Assembly: GCA_964624585.1 (NCBI GenBank)
Contig: CAZUXE010000012.1
Span: 1-61,231, forward strand
Source: CAZUXE01 sp964624585
Lineage (GTDB): Bacteria > Hydrothermota > Tepidihabitantia > B3-TA06
DNA: 61,231 bases
Direction of reading: 5' to 3'
The notes under the pieces: model-generated
The model's database searches: none
What the model was told of the DNA's origin: nothing
Seen by the model: the letters and a program-made list of their open reading frames with translations, nothing else
Part shown: piece by piece, positions 44,606 to 52,964 of the stretch
Position numbering within the stretch: the first letter of the stretch is position 1
How the letters are laid out: every line of letters begins with the position of its first letter
Position numbers and translations under genes: made by a program

Positions 44606-44890
44606 CTACTTCACTTGCTCGTGAGCGGGTTTGCCATCACGCGTAGGTTTGGCATTTTCCAGCTCTACGATTTTCTCTTCGAGTTCTGTAATACGTGTCT
44701 CTTTGGCAGCTTTTTCCGACTGAAGTGTCTGGAGCTGCGATTCTAGACTAGCTAAACGCGCTTCTGCGTCGTCAGCTGCTTGGCATGCGGCTTCCATTTG
44801 AGCAATTAGCTCTTTGGATGCGCCACAGCCTGCAAGAAGGCCTATGCCAACAAAAACCAACAAACCGAGTGCGATGAGTCGCTTGTGCAT
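44606..44890 (-). CDS. Small coiled-coil lipoprotein (Lpp-like)
   Basis: 94-residue lipoprotein. The start at 44890 is fixed by AGGAGG 6 nt upstream. The signal peptide ends LLAGC (lipidated cysteine at about 22). The mature part is one long heptad coiled coil (LASLESQLQTLQSEKAAKETRITELEEKIVEL) with an uncharged-to-charged C-terminal tail. Size and plan resemble a murein lipoprotein, though the terminal Lys-Tyr-Arg of E. coli Lpp is absent (ends EQVK). It is cotranscribed with the LysM protein 5 nt downstream. Confidence 0.85.
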   Translation of the reverse strand: MHKRLIALGLLVFVGIGLLAGCGASKELIAQMEAACQAADDAEARLASLESQLQTLQSEKAAKETRITELEEKIVELENAKPTRDGKPAHEQVK

Positions 44891-44925
44891 CTGCACCTCC
44901 TTTGATTTAATGGTCATGTGCGTCT

Positions 44926-44953
44926 ATTATAGAGGTAGAGCAAAGTTTGTCAA
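44926..44953 (-). promoter_or_regulatory. Promoter of the Lpp-like/LysM operon
   Basis: Minus strand: perfect TTGACA (44953-44948), 16-nt spacer, perfect TATAAT (44931-44926). The leader is about 30 nt with AGGAGG. This is the strongest consensus match on the minus strand. Confidence 0.92.
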
Positions 44954-45161
44954 GTGCTTAGACCTTTATTAGCTAAGGTTTATGCAATTTTCAGCGTGAA
45001 GAGTCTGTTTTTGATTTGAAAGTAAATGGAGTTCAGCAAATTTTATATTACATGCAGAAATTGACGCTTAGCTTCAGAAATGACGAAATAAATAAACGCC
45101 CTCCATATAAATAAATCTAAACCTAAAGCTCAAAGTTTTCAAAAAATTGCGGTGACTATTC

Positions 45162-45190
45162 TTGACATAGCCAAATTTTCCGTCTAGACT
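45162..45190 (+). promoter_or_regulatory. Promoter of SMR-like gene, predicted leaderless
   Basis: TTGACA (45162-45167), 17-nt spacer, TAGACT (45185-45190), then 5 nt to the ATG at 45196. Confidence 0.82.
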
Positions 45191-45195
45191 GAGCT

Positions 45196-45564
45196 ATGAA
45201 TACATCAGTTAAGATTCTTGCAACAATCGGACTTGCCGTGGCTGCTCTTTTGACCCTTACGGCCAGTCAGATTGGCTTTAAGTACGCCTCAGGCGCGGAC
45301 GGCTTAAAAAATACTATCCTATGGTTGGTTGGAGCCGGTGTGGCCGGTACGGTTTCAATGCTCCTTTATACCCTTCTTCTTAAGCACATTCCTCTTCATG
45401 TTGGCTATGCTATTCTTTACGGACTAGGTTTTGTTTTAATTCAGGTTGTGGCCGCAAAATTCATTCTTAAAGAACCGGTTTCCCTAATGCAGTGGATTGG
45501 TGGGGCTGTAATGGTGGCCGGAATTGCAATGGTTGCCTTTGGAGGTAAAACGGGTTTAGACTAA
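45196..45564 (+). CDS. Small DMT/SMR-superfamily membrane protein
   Basis: 122-residue protein with four transmembrane helices, the size and layout of small multidrug-resistance (EmrE-like) and ArnE-like transporters. LHVGYAILYGLGFVLIQVVAAKFILKEPVSLMQWIGGAVMVAGI matches the superfamily's C-terminal half. The membrane-embedded Glu of true EmrE proteins in helix 1 is absent, so drug/proton antiport is doubtful; a lipid-linked substrate or other transport is as likely. Single gene, leaderless promoter. Confidence 0.8.
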   Translation: MNTSVKILATIGLAVAALLTLTASQIGFKYASGADGLKNTILWLVGAGVAGTVSMLLYTLLLKHIPLHVGYAILYGLGFVLIQVVAAKFILKEPVSLMQWIGGAVMVAGIAMVAFGGKTGLD

Positions 45565-45915
45565 GAATCTCCATTTGACTATCTGTAGGACTTAGAATCT
45601 TGAAAATAGCCTGTTACTTCCTGTAGCATTGTTGTAAGTTTGAATTAAATGGATTTGGCTCTTGCCCCGCATAGTCGATTTTAGAATTACAGAACAGTTT
45701 TCTAGCTCTATCCTTATCCCTACCTAATATCAGAACAAGCTAGGCAGTACCAAGGGCTTAATGTTCAAAAGGAAAGACAATATCAAAGCTCCCAGCTTGA
45801 AGCCTTGGTCTACCCAAAGCTTTCAAAACTAAAGCCGATGTTTGTTCCTCGCTATCAGGTGAATAAAAATCGTGCCATAGTAGTACTAATAAAGCGAAAT
45901 CTCAATATAACGACC
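45565..45915. other. Intergenic region
   Basis: About 350 nt, no gene or clear terminator seen. Confidence 0.4.
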
Positions 45916-45943
45916 TTGACATTTCTACTTATCGCGTTATCTT
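45916..45943 (+). promoter_or_regulatory. Promoter of the NTase-like/TPM operon
   Basis: TTGACA (45916-45921), 16-nt spacer, TATCTT (45938-45943), about 25 nt before a good AGGAGG site. Confidence 0.7.
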
Positions 45944-45968
45944 CTCTATAACCTTAGGAGGTATAGTT

Positions 45969-46844
45969 TTGGAAGAAAAGCTTAATTTTACTGGTTTAGA
46001 TGTTTCATTAACAAAGAAACTTACCAACTATTTAACAGAACTTATAGGCTTGCTTTCAGATGATGGCCTTGAGTCCATAATTGTTTACGGCTCAGCGGCA
46101 ATTGCTGAATTTGATGCCAAACATTCCAATGTTAATCTTATGGTAGTTGTAAGAGCCTTGGATTTACCGCTTCTACGCAAGGTGCAACCGCTTGTAAGAA
46201 AGGGACATCGTAAGGGAATTGTGGCTCCACTGTTTCTTACGCATCGCCACATGGAAACTTCGTCTGACGTATTCCCTATTGAGTTTTTGGACATGAGCGA
46301 TTTTCATCATCTAATTTACGGACAGAATCCATTTACAAAACTGGAAATTAACACAGAGCATCTTTGTTTGGAATGTGAAGAAAAATTGAAAGGTTCACTT
46401 ATTACCCTAAGACAGTCTTTTCTTGAGCTTGCTCACAACAGTAGGGACATGATGAATTTAATTGCTTCGTCAATCACTACCCTGAGTTCTGTTTTTCGCG
46501 GTCTTATTAGACTTGCAGGTAAAAAGGCGCCTGCCTCAAAACCTGATGTCATTACTGCAATGGCCAAGTTATATCCTGTGGATGCCGATAATTTTCTTAA
46601 AGCCTTGGATATAAAGGCCAAAAAGCTTCGCATGAAAAAAGACGAAGTCGATAGTTTCTTTGCGGCCTATCTTGCAGATATTGAAAAACTTGCTCTCCAT
46701 GTTGACAAAATGGGCGCCAAGATATCTCAGCCTACAGCGACAAAAACAGCTTCTACAAAGTCCCCTATGAAAAAACCTGCGAGCTTAAAAACTAAGACTA
46801 TAAAAAAGAAAGCGCGTAGGCGCAGCAAATCTATATCCAAATGA
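45969..46844 (+). CDS. Degenerate nucleotidyltransferase-fold protein with histone-like basic tail
   Basis: 291-residue cytoplasmic protein. Residues about 30-70 (LESIIVYGSAAIAEFDAKHSNVNLMVVV) match the start of the minimal-nucleotidyltransferase fold (GS-x8-11-DxD), but the metal-binding DxD is NVN, so catalysis is unlikely. A helical region follows (about 130-240). The last about 45 residues are Lys/Thr/Ala/Pro-rich (KKPASLKTKTIKKKARRRSKS), like histone H1-type bacterial tails, suggesting nucleic-acid binding. The start is TTG with AGGAGG 8 nt upstream. The stop overlaps the TPM gene start (ATGA). Confidence 0.7.
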   Translation: MEEKLNFTGLDVSLTKKLTNYLTELIGLLSDDGLESIIVYGSAAIAEFDAKHSNVNLMVVVRALDLPLLRKVQPLVRKGHRKGIVAPLFLTHRHMETSSDVFPIEFLDMSDFHHLIYGQNPFTKLEINTEHLCLECEEKLKGSLITLRQSFLELAHNSRDMMNLIASSITTLSSVFRGLIRLAGKKAPASKPDVITAMAKLYPVDADNFLKALDIKAKKLRMKKDEVDSFFAAYLADIEKLALHVDKMGAKISQPTATKTASTKSPMKKPASLKTKTIKKKARRRSKSISK

Positions 46845-47617
46845 AAAAGTTCACCATCGCGTCAATTTTTTTAAGCCTAGCGCTAAGCCTTCCTCTTTTT
46901 GCCGATAACTACCCTGCTCCGCCTCCAAGCAATCAATACATAGTCGATTATACAGGACTTATATCGACTTCAGATATAGACTTAATCAACAACTTGTGCA
47001 GGGAAGTTGAACGTGTAACCGGCGCTGAAATGGCTGTGCTTGTTATACTAACCACGAGCGGAGAAGCTCACTGGTATTACGCGACAGAGGTGGCGAATAA
47101 ATGGGGGGTAGGTCAGAAATCTGAAGATAACGGATTGCTTTTGTTGGTGGCTATTAGTGATAGACAGGTATTTACAGCTACCGGTTCGGGAATGGAAACA
47201 ATTATTCCTGATGCACGTGTTGATCAAGTATACCGGCAAATTCTGAAACCGTATTTCAAGAAGCAAGAATACGGCGAAGGAATATTTAAGGCCCTGCAGG
47301 TTTACGCTAAGGATATTCAAAAATTCTACGATGTTGAACTTAATGGAACCAAGGGTGCGCCTAAGATAAAAAATAAAAAACGCAGCGTGTTTTGGAAGAT
47401 TCTTTTAACGTTTTTTATTTTTTGGTTGTTACCTGGTATTTTCCCGTTCATAGTAAGGGGTAAGGGTAAAGGCGCACGTTACGGTGGATTTTGGTCTGGC
47501 GGAAGCAGCTCCTCTTCAAGCTCTTCGTGGTCATCCTCATCGTCAAGTAGCGGTTTTTCAGGCGGAAGTTTTGGCGGTGGCGGTTTTTCAGGCGGAGGCG
47601 GAGGCGGAGGTTGGTGA
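46841..47617 (+). CDS. TPM-domain protein (YgcG family) with Gly/Ser-rich C-terminus
   Basis: 258-residue exported membrane protein. Signal peptide 1-21 (LSLPLFA). TPM domain about 30-165 (VDYTGLISTSDIDLINNLCREVERVTGAEMAVLVI, GQKSEDNGLLLLVAISDRQVFTATGSGMETIIPD). One membrane helix about 185-208, then a Ser-rich and GGGFSGGGGGGGW tail, typical of YgcG proteins. TPM proteins are often paired with LemA, as here. Proposed functions include photosystem repair phosphatase (plants) and envelope protein quality control; the bacterial role is unsettled. Confidence 0.9.
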   Translation: MKKFTIASIFLSLALSLPLFADNYPAPPPSNQYIVDYTGLISTSDIDLINNLCREVERVTGAEMAVLVILTTSGEAHWYYATEVANKWGVGQKSEDNGLLLLVAISDRQVFTATGSGMETIIPDARVDQVYRQILKPYFKKQEYGEGIFKALQVYAKDIQKFYDVELNGTKGAPKIKNKKRSVFWKILLTFFIFWLLPGIFPFIVRGKGKGARYGGFWSGGSSSSSSSSWSSSSSSSGFSGGSFGGGGFSGGGGGGGW

Positions 47618-47793
47618 GTTCGCCTACTCTGAGGTGCAATAGCCAGTATCTTGAGAGTATATTGAAAAGTACTGCGCGGATGCAGAAAGATGCCCTATGC
47701 CGGTTGCAATTCACTAATATCAACGGCATCAACTTTTCTATTGTAACTGCACCGCTGTAGGGATAGCAAAACAAAAAATAAGGAGAAGTTATA

Positions 47794-48426
47794 ATGAACG
47801 TCCCTGTTAATCCAGAGCTGCAGGTTTCACCGTCTGCTGTTCCTGTCGCAAAGAAGAAGAAAACAATTGTATGGATTATTATAATCGTAATTGTAATTTT
47901 TGTGGTTTTGGGAGCTATATCTGCTTATAATAAAATGGTAAGGCTTGAGAAAACCGTTGATGAAAAATGGGCGAATGTGGAAACTCAATTGCAAAGACGC
48001 GGTGATCTTATCGGCAATTTGGTCGCGACGGTTAAGCGCTATGCCAAGCATGAAGAAAAGGTATTTATAGAAGTAGCCAAAGCTCGTTCCAGTTTAAATA
48101 ATGCTGCAACCCCAAAAGAGTATGCGCAGGCCTCGGGAGAAATTTCAAGCGTTTTGAGCAGATTGATGCTTGTGGTGGAAGCATACCCTGAATTAAAAGC
48201 CAACGAGAATTTTTTACAACTTCAAGCGCAATTAGAGGGTACGGAAAATAGAATAAATTACGCTCGGCTTCAGTATAATGAAATAGTTAAAGAATATAAT
48301 ACTACTATTAGACAATTTCCCAATGTACTTTTCGCAGGGATGTTCGGGTTTTCTCAGCGTGAATTTTTCAAGGCCGAAGAAGGCGCCCGCAAGGTACCTG
48401 ATGTTGGCAAGATGCTTGAAGAGTAA
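47794..48426 (+). CDS. lemA: LemA-family protein
   Basis: 210-residue protein: short cytoplasmic N-terminus, one membrane helix (about 26-48), then the LemA helical domain outside (YNKMVRLEKTVDEKWANVETQLQRRGDLIGNLVATVKRYAKHE, NEIVKEYNTTIRQFPNVLFAGMFGF). The N-terminal extension (about 25 residues before the helix) is longer than usual. AAGGAG lies before the ATG. It is 176 nt behind the TPM gene, its usual partner. Confidence 0.94.
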   Translation: MNVPVNPELQVSPSAVPVAKKKKTIVWIIIIVIVIFVVLGAISAYNKMVRLEKTVDEKWANVETQLQRRGDLIGNLVATVKRYAKHEEKVFIEVAKARSSLNNAATPKEYAQASGEISSVLSRLMLVVEAYPELKANENFLQLQAQLEGTENRINYARLQYNEIVKEYNTTIRQFPNVLFAGMFGFSQREFFKAEEGARKVPDVGKMLEE

Positions 48427-48807
48427 TTTCAAACTAGCCACAAATCCATAGGCCCCGCTCAAAGCTACGCTTTGCGTTATAGCCGAAGATGCGGAGGCTA
48501 TACTAATGGAACGGCGCGGCCAGAGATAATTTATTCCAAATAATGCCGTCTTTTAACCTTAGGTAGCCGCTGTGGGAGCAAATATCTAGATTCTTGTCTG
48601 CGACTCTTGAGTATTTCTTATATTATGTAAATTACTTACTTTCGGTTATACATAATGTCTTTTTTAAGGATACAATTGATTCTGGTTTCCGGTGTTATAT
48701 TCCCCTAAGCTGTCAGAGTCGTATTAGTTACGGCATTATTCCAAATCTTTCCATAACTCACGGCGAATTCTGTCGGTAGGTCTTGAAATTACTTTTTCAG
48801 CATTCGG
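48427..48807. other. Intergenic region
   Basis: No gene. It contains a small palindrome CAAAGC-TAC-GCTTTG (48460-48474) and the word CGGCCAGAGATA near 48514 shared with 26057. Confidence 0.4.
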
Positions 48808-48835
48808 TTGACAGTAGCATTCAAATACCTATACT
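48808..48835 (+). promoter_or_regulatory. Promoter of the C39-like CTD protein
   Basis: TTGACA (48808-48813), 16-nt spacer, TATACT (48830-48835). The leader is about 27 nt with AGGAGG. Confidence 0.85.
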
Positions 48836-48868
48836 ATTGATAGTAAAAATACATGTCTAGGAGGATGT

Positions 48869-51487
48869 GTGAATACAATTACTCTATTAATCTTTGCATC
48901 TTTACAGATGGCGCCTGCGCCGGAGTGTGATGCTATTGCAGAAAGGACGATGCGTTCTGAATTTCAAGATGAAAACGCCGTCCTGCTATCCCACGAACTT
49001 TACACAGATGTCCAGGGTGTTCCAAGTGTTCACGGATATGTTTATGAATTATCCAATAGCGCCTGTCTTGACGCTAATCGTGAATACGACGCCAACGATG
49101 ACGAATGGGGTGTGGACAGATATGTAACGGTTTATGTGAGCGCTGCTTACGATAAACCGCCGGTGATGGAAATTGCGCAATGCTTGCCTGCATGGGTGGT
49201 GAATAAACAAAAGGCTGTTCAAAAATCTATGGAATTATGGCCAAGCTTGCATCCTTCGCTTGCAGGCTACATCTACCTTGCTCCTCTTGATGAGTGGTTT
49301 CGGTTTTCAACCGATGAAGGCTACAAATACTTGCATTCCCGTGAATTGCGGGAATACGACTTATCGGCCTTGAAGCCTGCTACCTCTTCCGAATTTCTCT
49401 CAACTATCAATGATCCCGGATGGCAAGGTGCAGAATCAGGAGCGTATTTAGCTGAAAAGAAGAAAAAGATAGAAGGTGTACCCTTCGCTTTGTGGAGCTA
49501 TGGATGTTCACCTACAGCTTCTTCCATGATACTCGACTACTGGGATAGGCATGGTTATCCCAAACTGGTGGATTTTTATTTTGACCGCTATGATCAGGTT
49601 GAAAAAGAAGACGATCACGATTTAACCAATGTACATCGCGAACTTGCTATAGCTATGCGTACCGATTCAGCTGGAACTGGAGGAACTAGTGCTGGTGCAA
49701 TTAATGGTGGGAATATACAGGTAACAAACAGCGTCAATTCCTATTCCTTTTCCGGCCGCATGGTTAGCGGAAGTAACGTTACCGTTTACAGTACGGTGAT
49801 TGATGAAATAGATAACGGCCGGCCGGTTCATTGGTCTGTAGGAGCGTATGAATATAACGGTAAGAAAATTTATCATTCAATTACCGGTGTAGGTTATGAA
49901 ATTACCTCAAGCAATGATTCTTTTGTCATAATTCACAATACATGGGATAAGGGTGAACATAAGTGGCTCTACCGTACCCCTGGTTCATATTCTGAAGCCT
50001 ACCCCTTAATTCCCGGAGGCGAGCAGGATGAAAATTTGCGCTTGACCAGCTTCACTAATAAATTCTACACCTCCTATAAAGGATTAACATACGCCCTTTG
50101 CTGGGATGCGCAGAACATCTCTAACGTAAAGATATGGAAGATAAAGGGAACAGATAAAAACGATTGGGATTTACTTACAGAGGTATCGGATAAAAACTAT
50201 TACCCTTTAGTTGCCAATGACAATATAACAGGGGCGAGAATTTGTATTGAAGGTTACAAAGGCGCAAGCTTGGTAGCGGCAGATGGTACCCCTGCAGTAA
50301 TTGCTCCAAAGGTGTTCCCCGCCAAAGCGCACTTTACTCCTAAAGCGCATCTTCCTGTTCCTTCCTTCTCAGCTAAAAAGGTATTGATTGGTAATAACAA
50401 GCTTGGGGCTTTGAAGCTTGGTGGTAGGGGTGGAGTTAAGATTATCGAACTCATTGACGATATGGTGTTCCCTCGTTATTCGGTTTCCCTGCGCAATGTC
50501 GATGATATTGCATTGGATGCGAATTGGCTCTATGTGCTTGCTTCCGATACTGTTTCTCTTTTTGATATCTCCTCACCAGATTCTCTCAAGCTTGTTAAGC
50601 AAATAGCACTTTCCGGTTCCTATAGCTCTATAGCCGCCTACGGTGGATGTGCTTATGTTGGAAGCGCCGGTTCTCAGCTGACTGTTTTGAAGCAAGATTC
50701 TGAAGGTATTTTGAAAGAAGTCTCTTCTCTGCCGGAAAGCTCCGTAAAGGGAATTAAGGCTATTGCCAAAAATCTTTACCTATCTTCTTCTGATAAAACC
50801 GTAAAGATATATAGCCTTTCTGACCCTGAGAATCCCCTTTTGATTAAAACAGTTTCCACCAAAGCTGTTCCAAACGATGTTACAGTAAGCGGTTCAACTA
50901 TTTATGTAGCTGAAGGTTATAGCGGCGTGGAAGTCATAAATCTAAACACTGGTGAAACGCATACTATCAGTGAGGGAAACGCCTTGCAGCTTGAGGCTAC
51001 AGGTAATCGTCTTTATTGGGTTGGCGGACAATCTGGATTCTTTGTGTATGAGATAGCTAAAACAGGAAACTTAACCAAGCTCGGTAGTCTGCAAATGCCT
51101 TACGGTCAGGTTAATGGCCTTGCAATTAGCGGTAACAGGCTTTGCATGGGTTGTGGATTCGACGGCTTTTTCGTATTTGAAAGCGATCTTTCGGGTATCA
51201 AAGAGTCCCCTGTACTTGATGACGATTTCTGTATTTCCGAACTTAATATTGCAGAGATTGCGCACTCCGGAGTATCTATGGGCGCGTTTACTGTTTCTAG
51301 CGCAGGGGCAGTTGAGACCAGATTGTTTGACGTTACAGGTAGACAGCTTCTTCACATTAGTCAAAAGGTGCAAGCTGGAAAAAACGAACTGCCAGCTGTT
51401 CCATCTGAGTTATCCTCTGGAGTTTACTTCGTCAAGATTGCGGCAAACGGAAAAGTCTCAAGTGGTAAAATTTTAGTGGTTAAATAA
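48869..51487 (+). CDS. Secreted C39-like peptidase-fold protein with propeller and T9SS-type tail
   Basis: 872-residue protein. The N-terminus is short and hydrophobic (TITLLIFASLQMAPA). Residues about 195-385 resemble the C39-like papain fold: Cys213 in YGCSPTASSMILDYW, His336 in IYHSITGVGYE and the following HNTWDKGEHKWL give a plausible Cys-His-Asn set. A propeller-like stretch of LVIVD-type repeats (about 540-760; LYLSSSDKTVKIYSLSDPENP) follows, then a T9SS-type tail (about 795-872; ETRLFDVTGRQLL...SGVYFVKIAANGK). The start is GTG with AGGAGG 5 nt upstream. Single gene with its own promoter and terminator. Protease activity is inferred only. Confidence 0.82.
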   Translation: MNTITLLIFASLQMAPAPECDAIAERTMRSEFQDENAVLLSHELYTDVQGVPSVHGYVYELSNSACLDANREYDANDDEWGVDRYVTVYVSAAYDKPPVMEIAQCLPAWVVNKQKAVQKSMELWPSLHPSLAGYIYLAPLDEWFRFSTDEGYKYLHSRELREYDLSALKPATSSEFLSTINDPGWQGAESGAYLAEKKKKIEGVPFALWSYGCSPTASSMILDYWDRHGYPKLVDFYFDRYDQVEKEDDHDLTNVHRELAIAMRTDSAGTGGTSAGAINGGNIQVTNSVNSYSFSGRMVSGSNVTVYSTVIDEIDNGRPVHWSVGAYEYNGKKIYHSITGVGYEITSSNDSFVIIHNTWDKGEHKWLYRTPGSYSEAYPLIPGGEQDENLRLTSFTNKFYTSYKGLTYALCWDAQNISNVKIWKIKGTDKNDWDLLTEVSDKNYYPLVANDNITGARICIEGYKGASLVAADGTPAVIAPKVFPAKAHFTPKAHLPVPSFSAKKVLIGNNKLGALKLGGRGGVKIIELIDDMVFPRYSVSLRNVDDIALDANWLYVLASDTVSLFDISSPDSLKLVKQIALSGSYSSIAAYGGCAYVGSAGSQLTVLKQDSEGILKEVSSLPESSVKGIKAIAKNLYLSSSDKTVKIYSLSDPENPLLIKTVSTKAVPNDVTVSGSTIYVAEGYSGVEVINLNTGETHTISEGNALQLEATGNRLYWVGGQSGFFVYEIAKTGNLTKLGSLQMPYGQVNGLAISGNRLCMGCGFDGFFVFESDLSGIKESPVLDDDFCISELNIAEIAHSGVSMGAFTVSSAGAVETRLFDVTGRQLLHISQKVQAGKNELPAVPSELSSGVYFVKIAANGKVSSGKILVVK

Positions 51488-51501
51488 TTAACTAGAAGTT
51501 T

Positions 51502-52092
51502 TTAGGCTGAAGGTGGCTCTGTTGAGTTATCTTCAGCCTTTTTTTGCAATTCCGTATCTGCGGGTTTTGCAAAAAAGAATTCGTAGATAAGCAGTAGAAT
51601 TACAGAAACCACAATTGCGCTGTCGGCAAGATTGAAGGTGGCAAAGCGCCAGTGTTTGAGTCCTACGCTAATCCAGTCAACAACGTATCCAAGTCTTATG
51701 CGGTCGATAAGATTTCCAATTCCGCCGCCCATAATTAATCCTAACAAAAATATAATTGAGGTCTTTTGTTTTTGGAGTAAAAGGAAGGCTACAAATAAAA
51801 TGGCTATAATAGGGAGAATTACATAAATTATTTGTGGTCCGTAATTCATACTGAACATGCCAGCTTTGTTTTGGGCAAATGTAAGGTAGAGGAAGGGATG
51901 AATTATCTTAACCCATAATTGTCCTGAGGTTTTTGCAAAATCGCCAACAAGCCGAGCGTTGGCGGCTTTTACAATCAGAAATTTACTTATTTGGTCAATA
52001 ACAATTACTACAGCTGCGGGGATGGCGGCCAATAGCCATTGGACAGGCTTGCCCCAAACCCATTTTGAAGACTTAGGCTCTTCTTTATTCAT
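51502..52092 (-). CDS. lspA: Lipoprotein signal peptidase LspA
   Basis: Aspartyl protease of the inner membrane that removes lipoprotein signal peptides after lipidation. 196 residues with four helices. Catalytic aspartates lie in GGGIGNLIDRIRLGYVVDWI and FNLADSAIV; AQNKAGMF is the conserved loop. An N-terminal cytoplasmic tail of about 15 residues and a charged C-terminal extension (QKKAEDNSTEPPSA) make it slightly long. It matches the many lipoproteins in this window. Its 3' end holds the terminator of the opposing gene. Confidence 0.95.
   Translation of the reverse strand: MNKEEPKSSKWVWGKPVQWLLAAIPAAVVIVIDQISKFLIVKAANARLVGDFAKTSGQLWVKIIHPFLYLTFAQNKAGMFSMNYGPQIIYVILPIIAILFVAFLLLQKQKTSIIFLLGLIMGGGIGNLIDRIRLGYVVDWISVGLKHWRFATFNLADSAIVVSVILLLIYEFFFAKPADTELQKKAEDNSTEPPSA
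51504..51546 (+). terminator. Terminator of the C39-like gene, inside the lspA 3' end
   Basis: A 9-bp perfect stem AGGCTGAAG (51504-51512) / CTTCAGCCT (51531-51539) followed by a run of T on the plus strand. It overlaps the last codons of the convergent lspA gene. Confidence 0.88.
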
Positions 52093-52116
52093 AGCTAATA
52101 TTCCTCATTAAGCTGA

Positions 52117-52144
52117 ATACTACTCCAAATTTAGCGACACTCAA
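52117..52144 (-). promoter_or_regulatory. Possible lspA promoter
   Basis: Minus strand: TTGAGT (52144-52139), 16-nt spacer, TAGTAT (52122-52117), with GAGG before the ATG. Confidence 0.45.
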
Positions 52145-52279
52145 GTTTTTAGTAATCCTTAAATTCTTACTTAAGGGTTTTTTGAAAATATCGTATATCG
52201 CGTTATGAAGTGATACTTTATGAATTTTCTGGATTTAGGGTAAAATGTTCCCGGGATTGTATTGATAGGTTCTCTGCTG

Positions 52280-52894
52280 TCAATACAAAAACTCCACGTC
52301 TCCGTTTTGGGTATCGTAGACCGCCCCGCATATCCGAAATTGTTTTTGGGAGATGAGTTGGGCAAGAACCGGCTTGTGCTTCAGTACTTCCTTACACGCC
52401 AGTTCAACGTTGACTTTTATCGCTTTTTCTGTCCAGGTCTGCTTGAGGTTTAGCGATTGATTGGAAGGTCTGGTTGATTTAACAGCAGGCATGATGAGTT
52501 TGATTAAAGAGCGTATACTCTGTGATGCGGCTCCGGGTTTTCGAGCTTCCTTGACCGTCAACTGCACTGCAGCGCATTCTTTATGACCTAATACGAGTAA
52601 CAGAGGTGTCTTCAGTTGGAGGGCGGCGTATTCGATTGAGTCCAGAACAGCGTTGGTTACTAGGTTTCCCGCATTCCGGCACACGAACAAATCGCCCATG
52701 CCGGCATCAAAGATGAACTCTGGAGAGACCCGTGAATCGGCGCACGCCAGAATTACTGCATATGGTGTTTGGCCTTGAGCCAGCTCACTGCGACGTGTGG
52801 AGTCTATTCCCGAACCAAACTTCCGGTTATCCGAAAGCGATCTAGCCAGTCCCCGCTTCAGTTTCTCTAAGGCCTGTTCAGGCGATATTCTCAT
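52280..52894 (-). CDS. Beta-class carbonic anhydrase
   Basis: Zinc enzyme interconverting CO2 and bicarbonate. The start at 52894 (MRISPEQALEKL) is supported by a purine-rich AGGAAGGTGAAGGA upstream; a TTG at 52942 is the alternative. This gives 204 residues. Zinc ligands are the Cys and Asp of ACADSR and the His and Cys of GHKECAAV (family usually GHxxCGAV, so Gly is Ala). FVCRNAGNLV is typical. A TTGACA (52958-52953) lies upstream without a clear -10 box. The role is probably supply of bicarbonate to carboxylases. Confidence 0.93.
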   Translation of the reverse strand: MRISPEQALEKLKRGLARSLSDNRKFGSGIDSTRRSELAQGQTPYAVILACADSRVSPEFIFDAGMGDLFVCRNAGNLVTNAVLDSIEYAALQLKTPLLLVLGHKECAAVQLTVKEARKPGAASQSIRSLIKLIMPAVKSTRPSNQSLNLKQTWTEKAIKVNVELACKEVLKHKPVLAQLISQKQFRICGAVYDTQNGDVEFLY

Positions 52895-52964
52895 TCCTTC
52901 ACCTTCCTGCTGGAAAACTTGAAGGTGTGCAGAGAAATCCAATAATAAGATTTGTCAAGGAAGG

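Noticed and set aside
45196..45564. Drug-exporting EmrE
   Set aside because: The essential membrane Glu in helix 1 is missing; only the superfamily is claimed.
26057..48526. Shared word CGGCCAGAGATA at about 26057 and 48514 as a mobile-element trace
   Set aside because: Similarity is limited to about a dozen bases, with two copies and no inverted ends.
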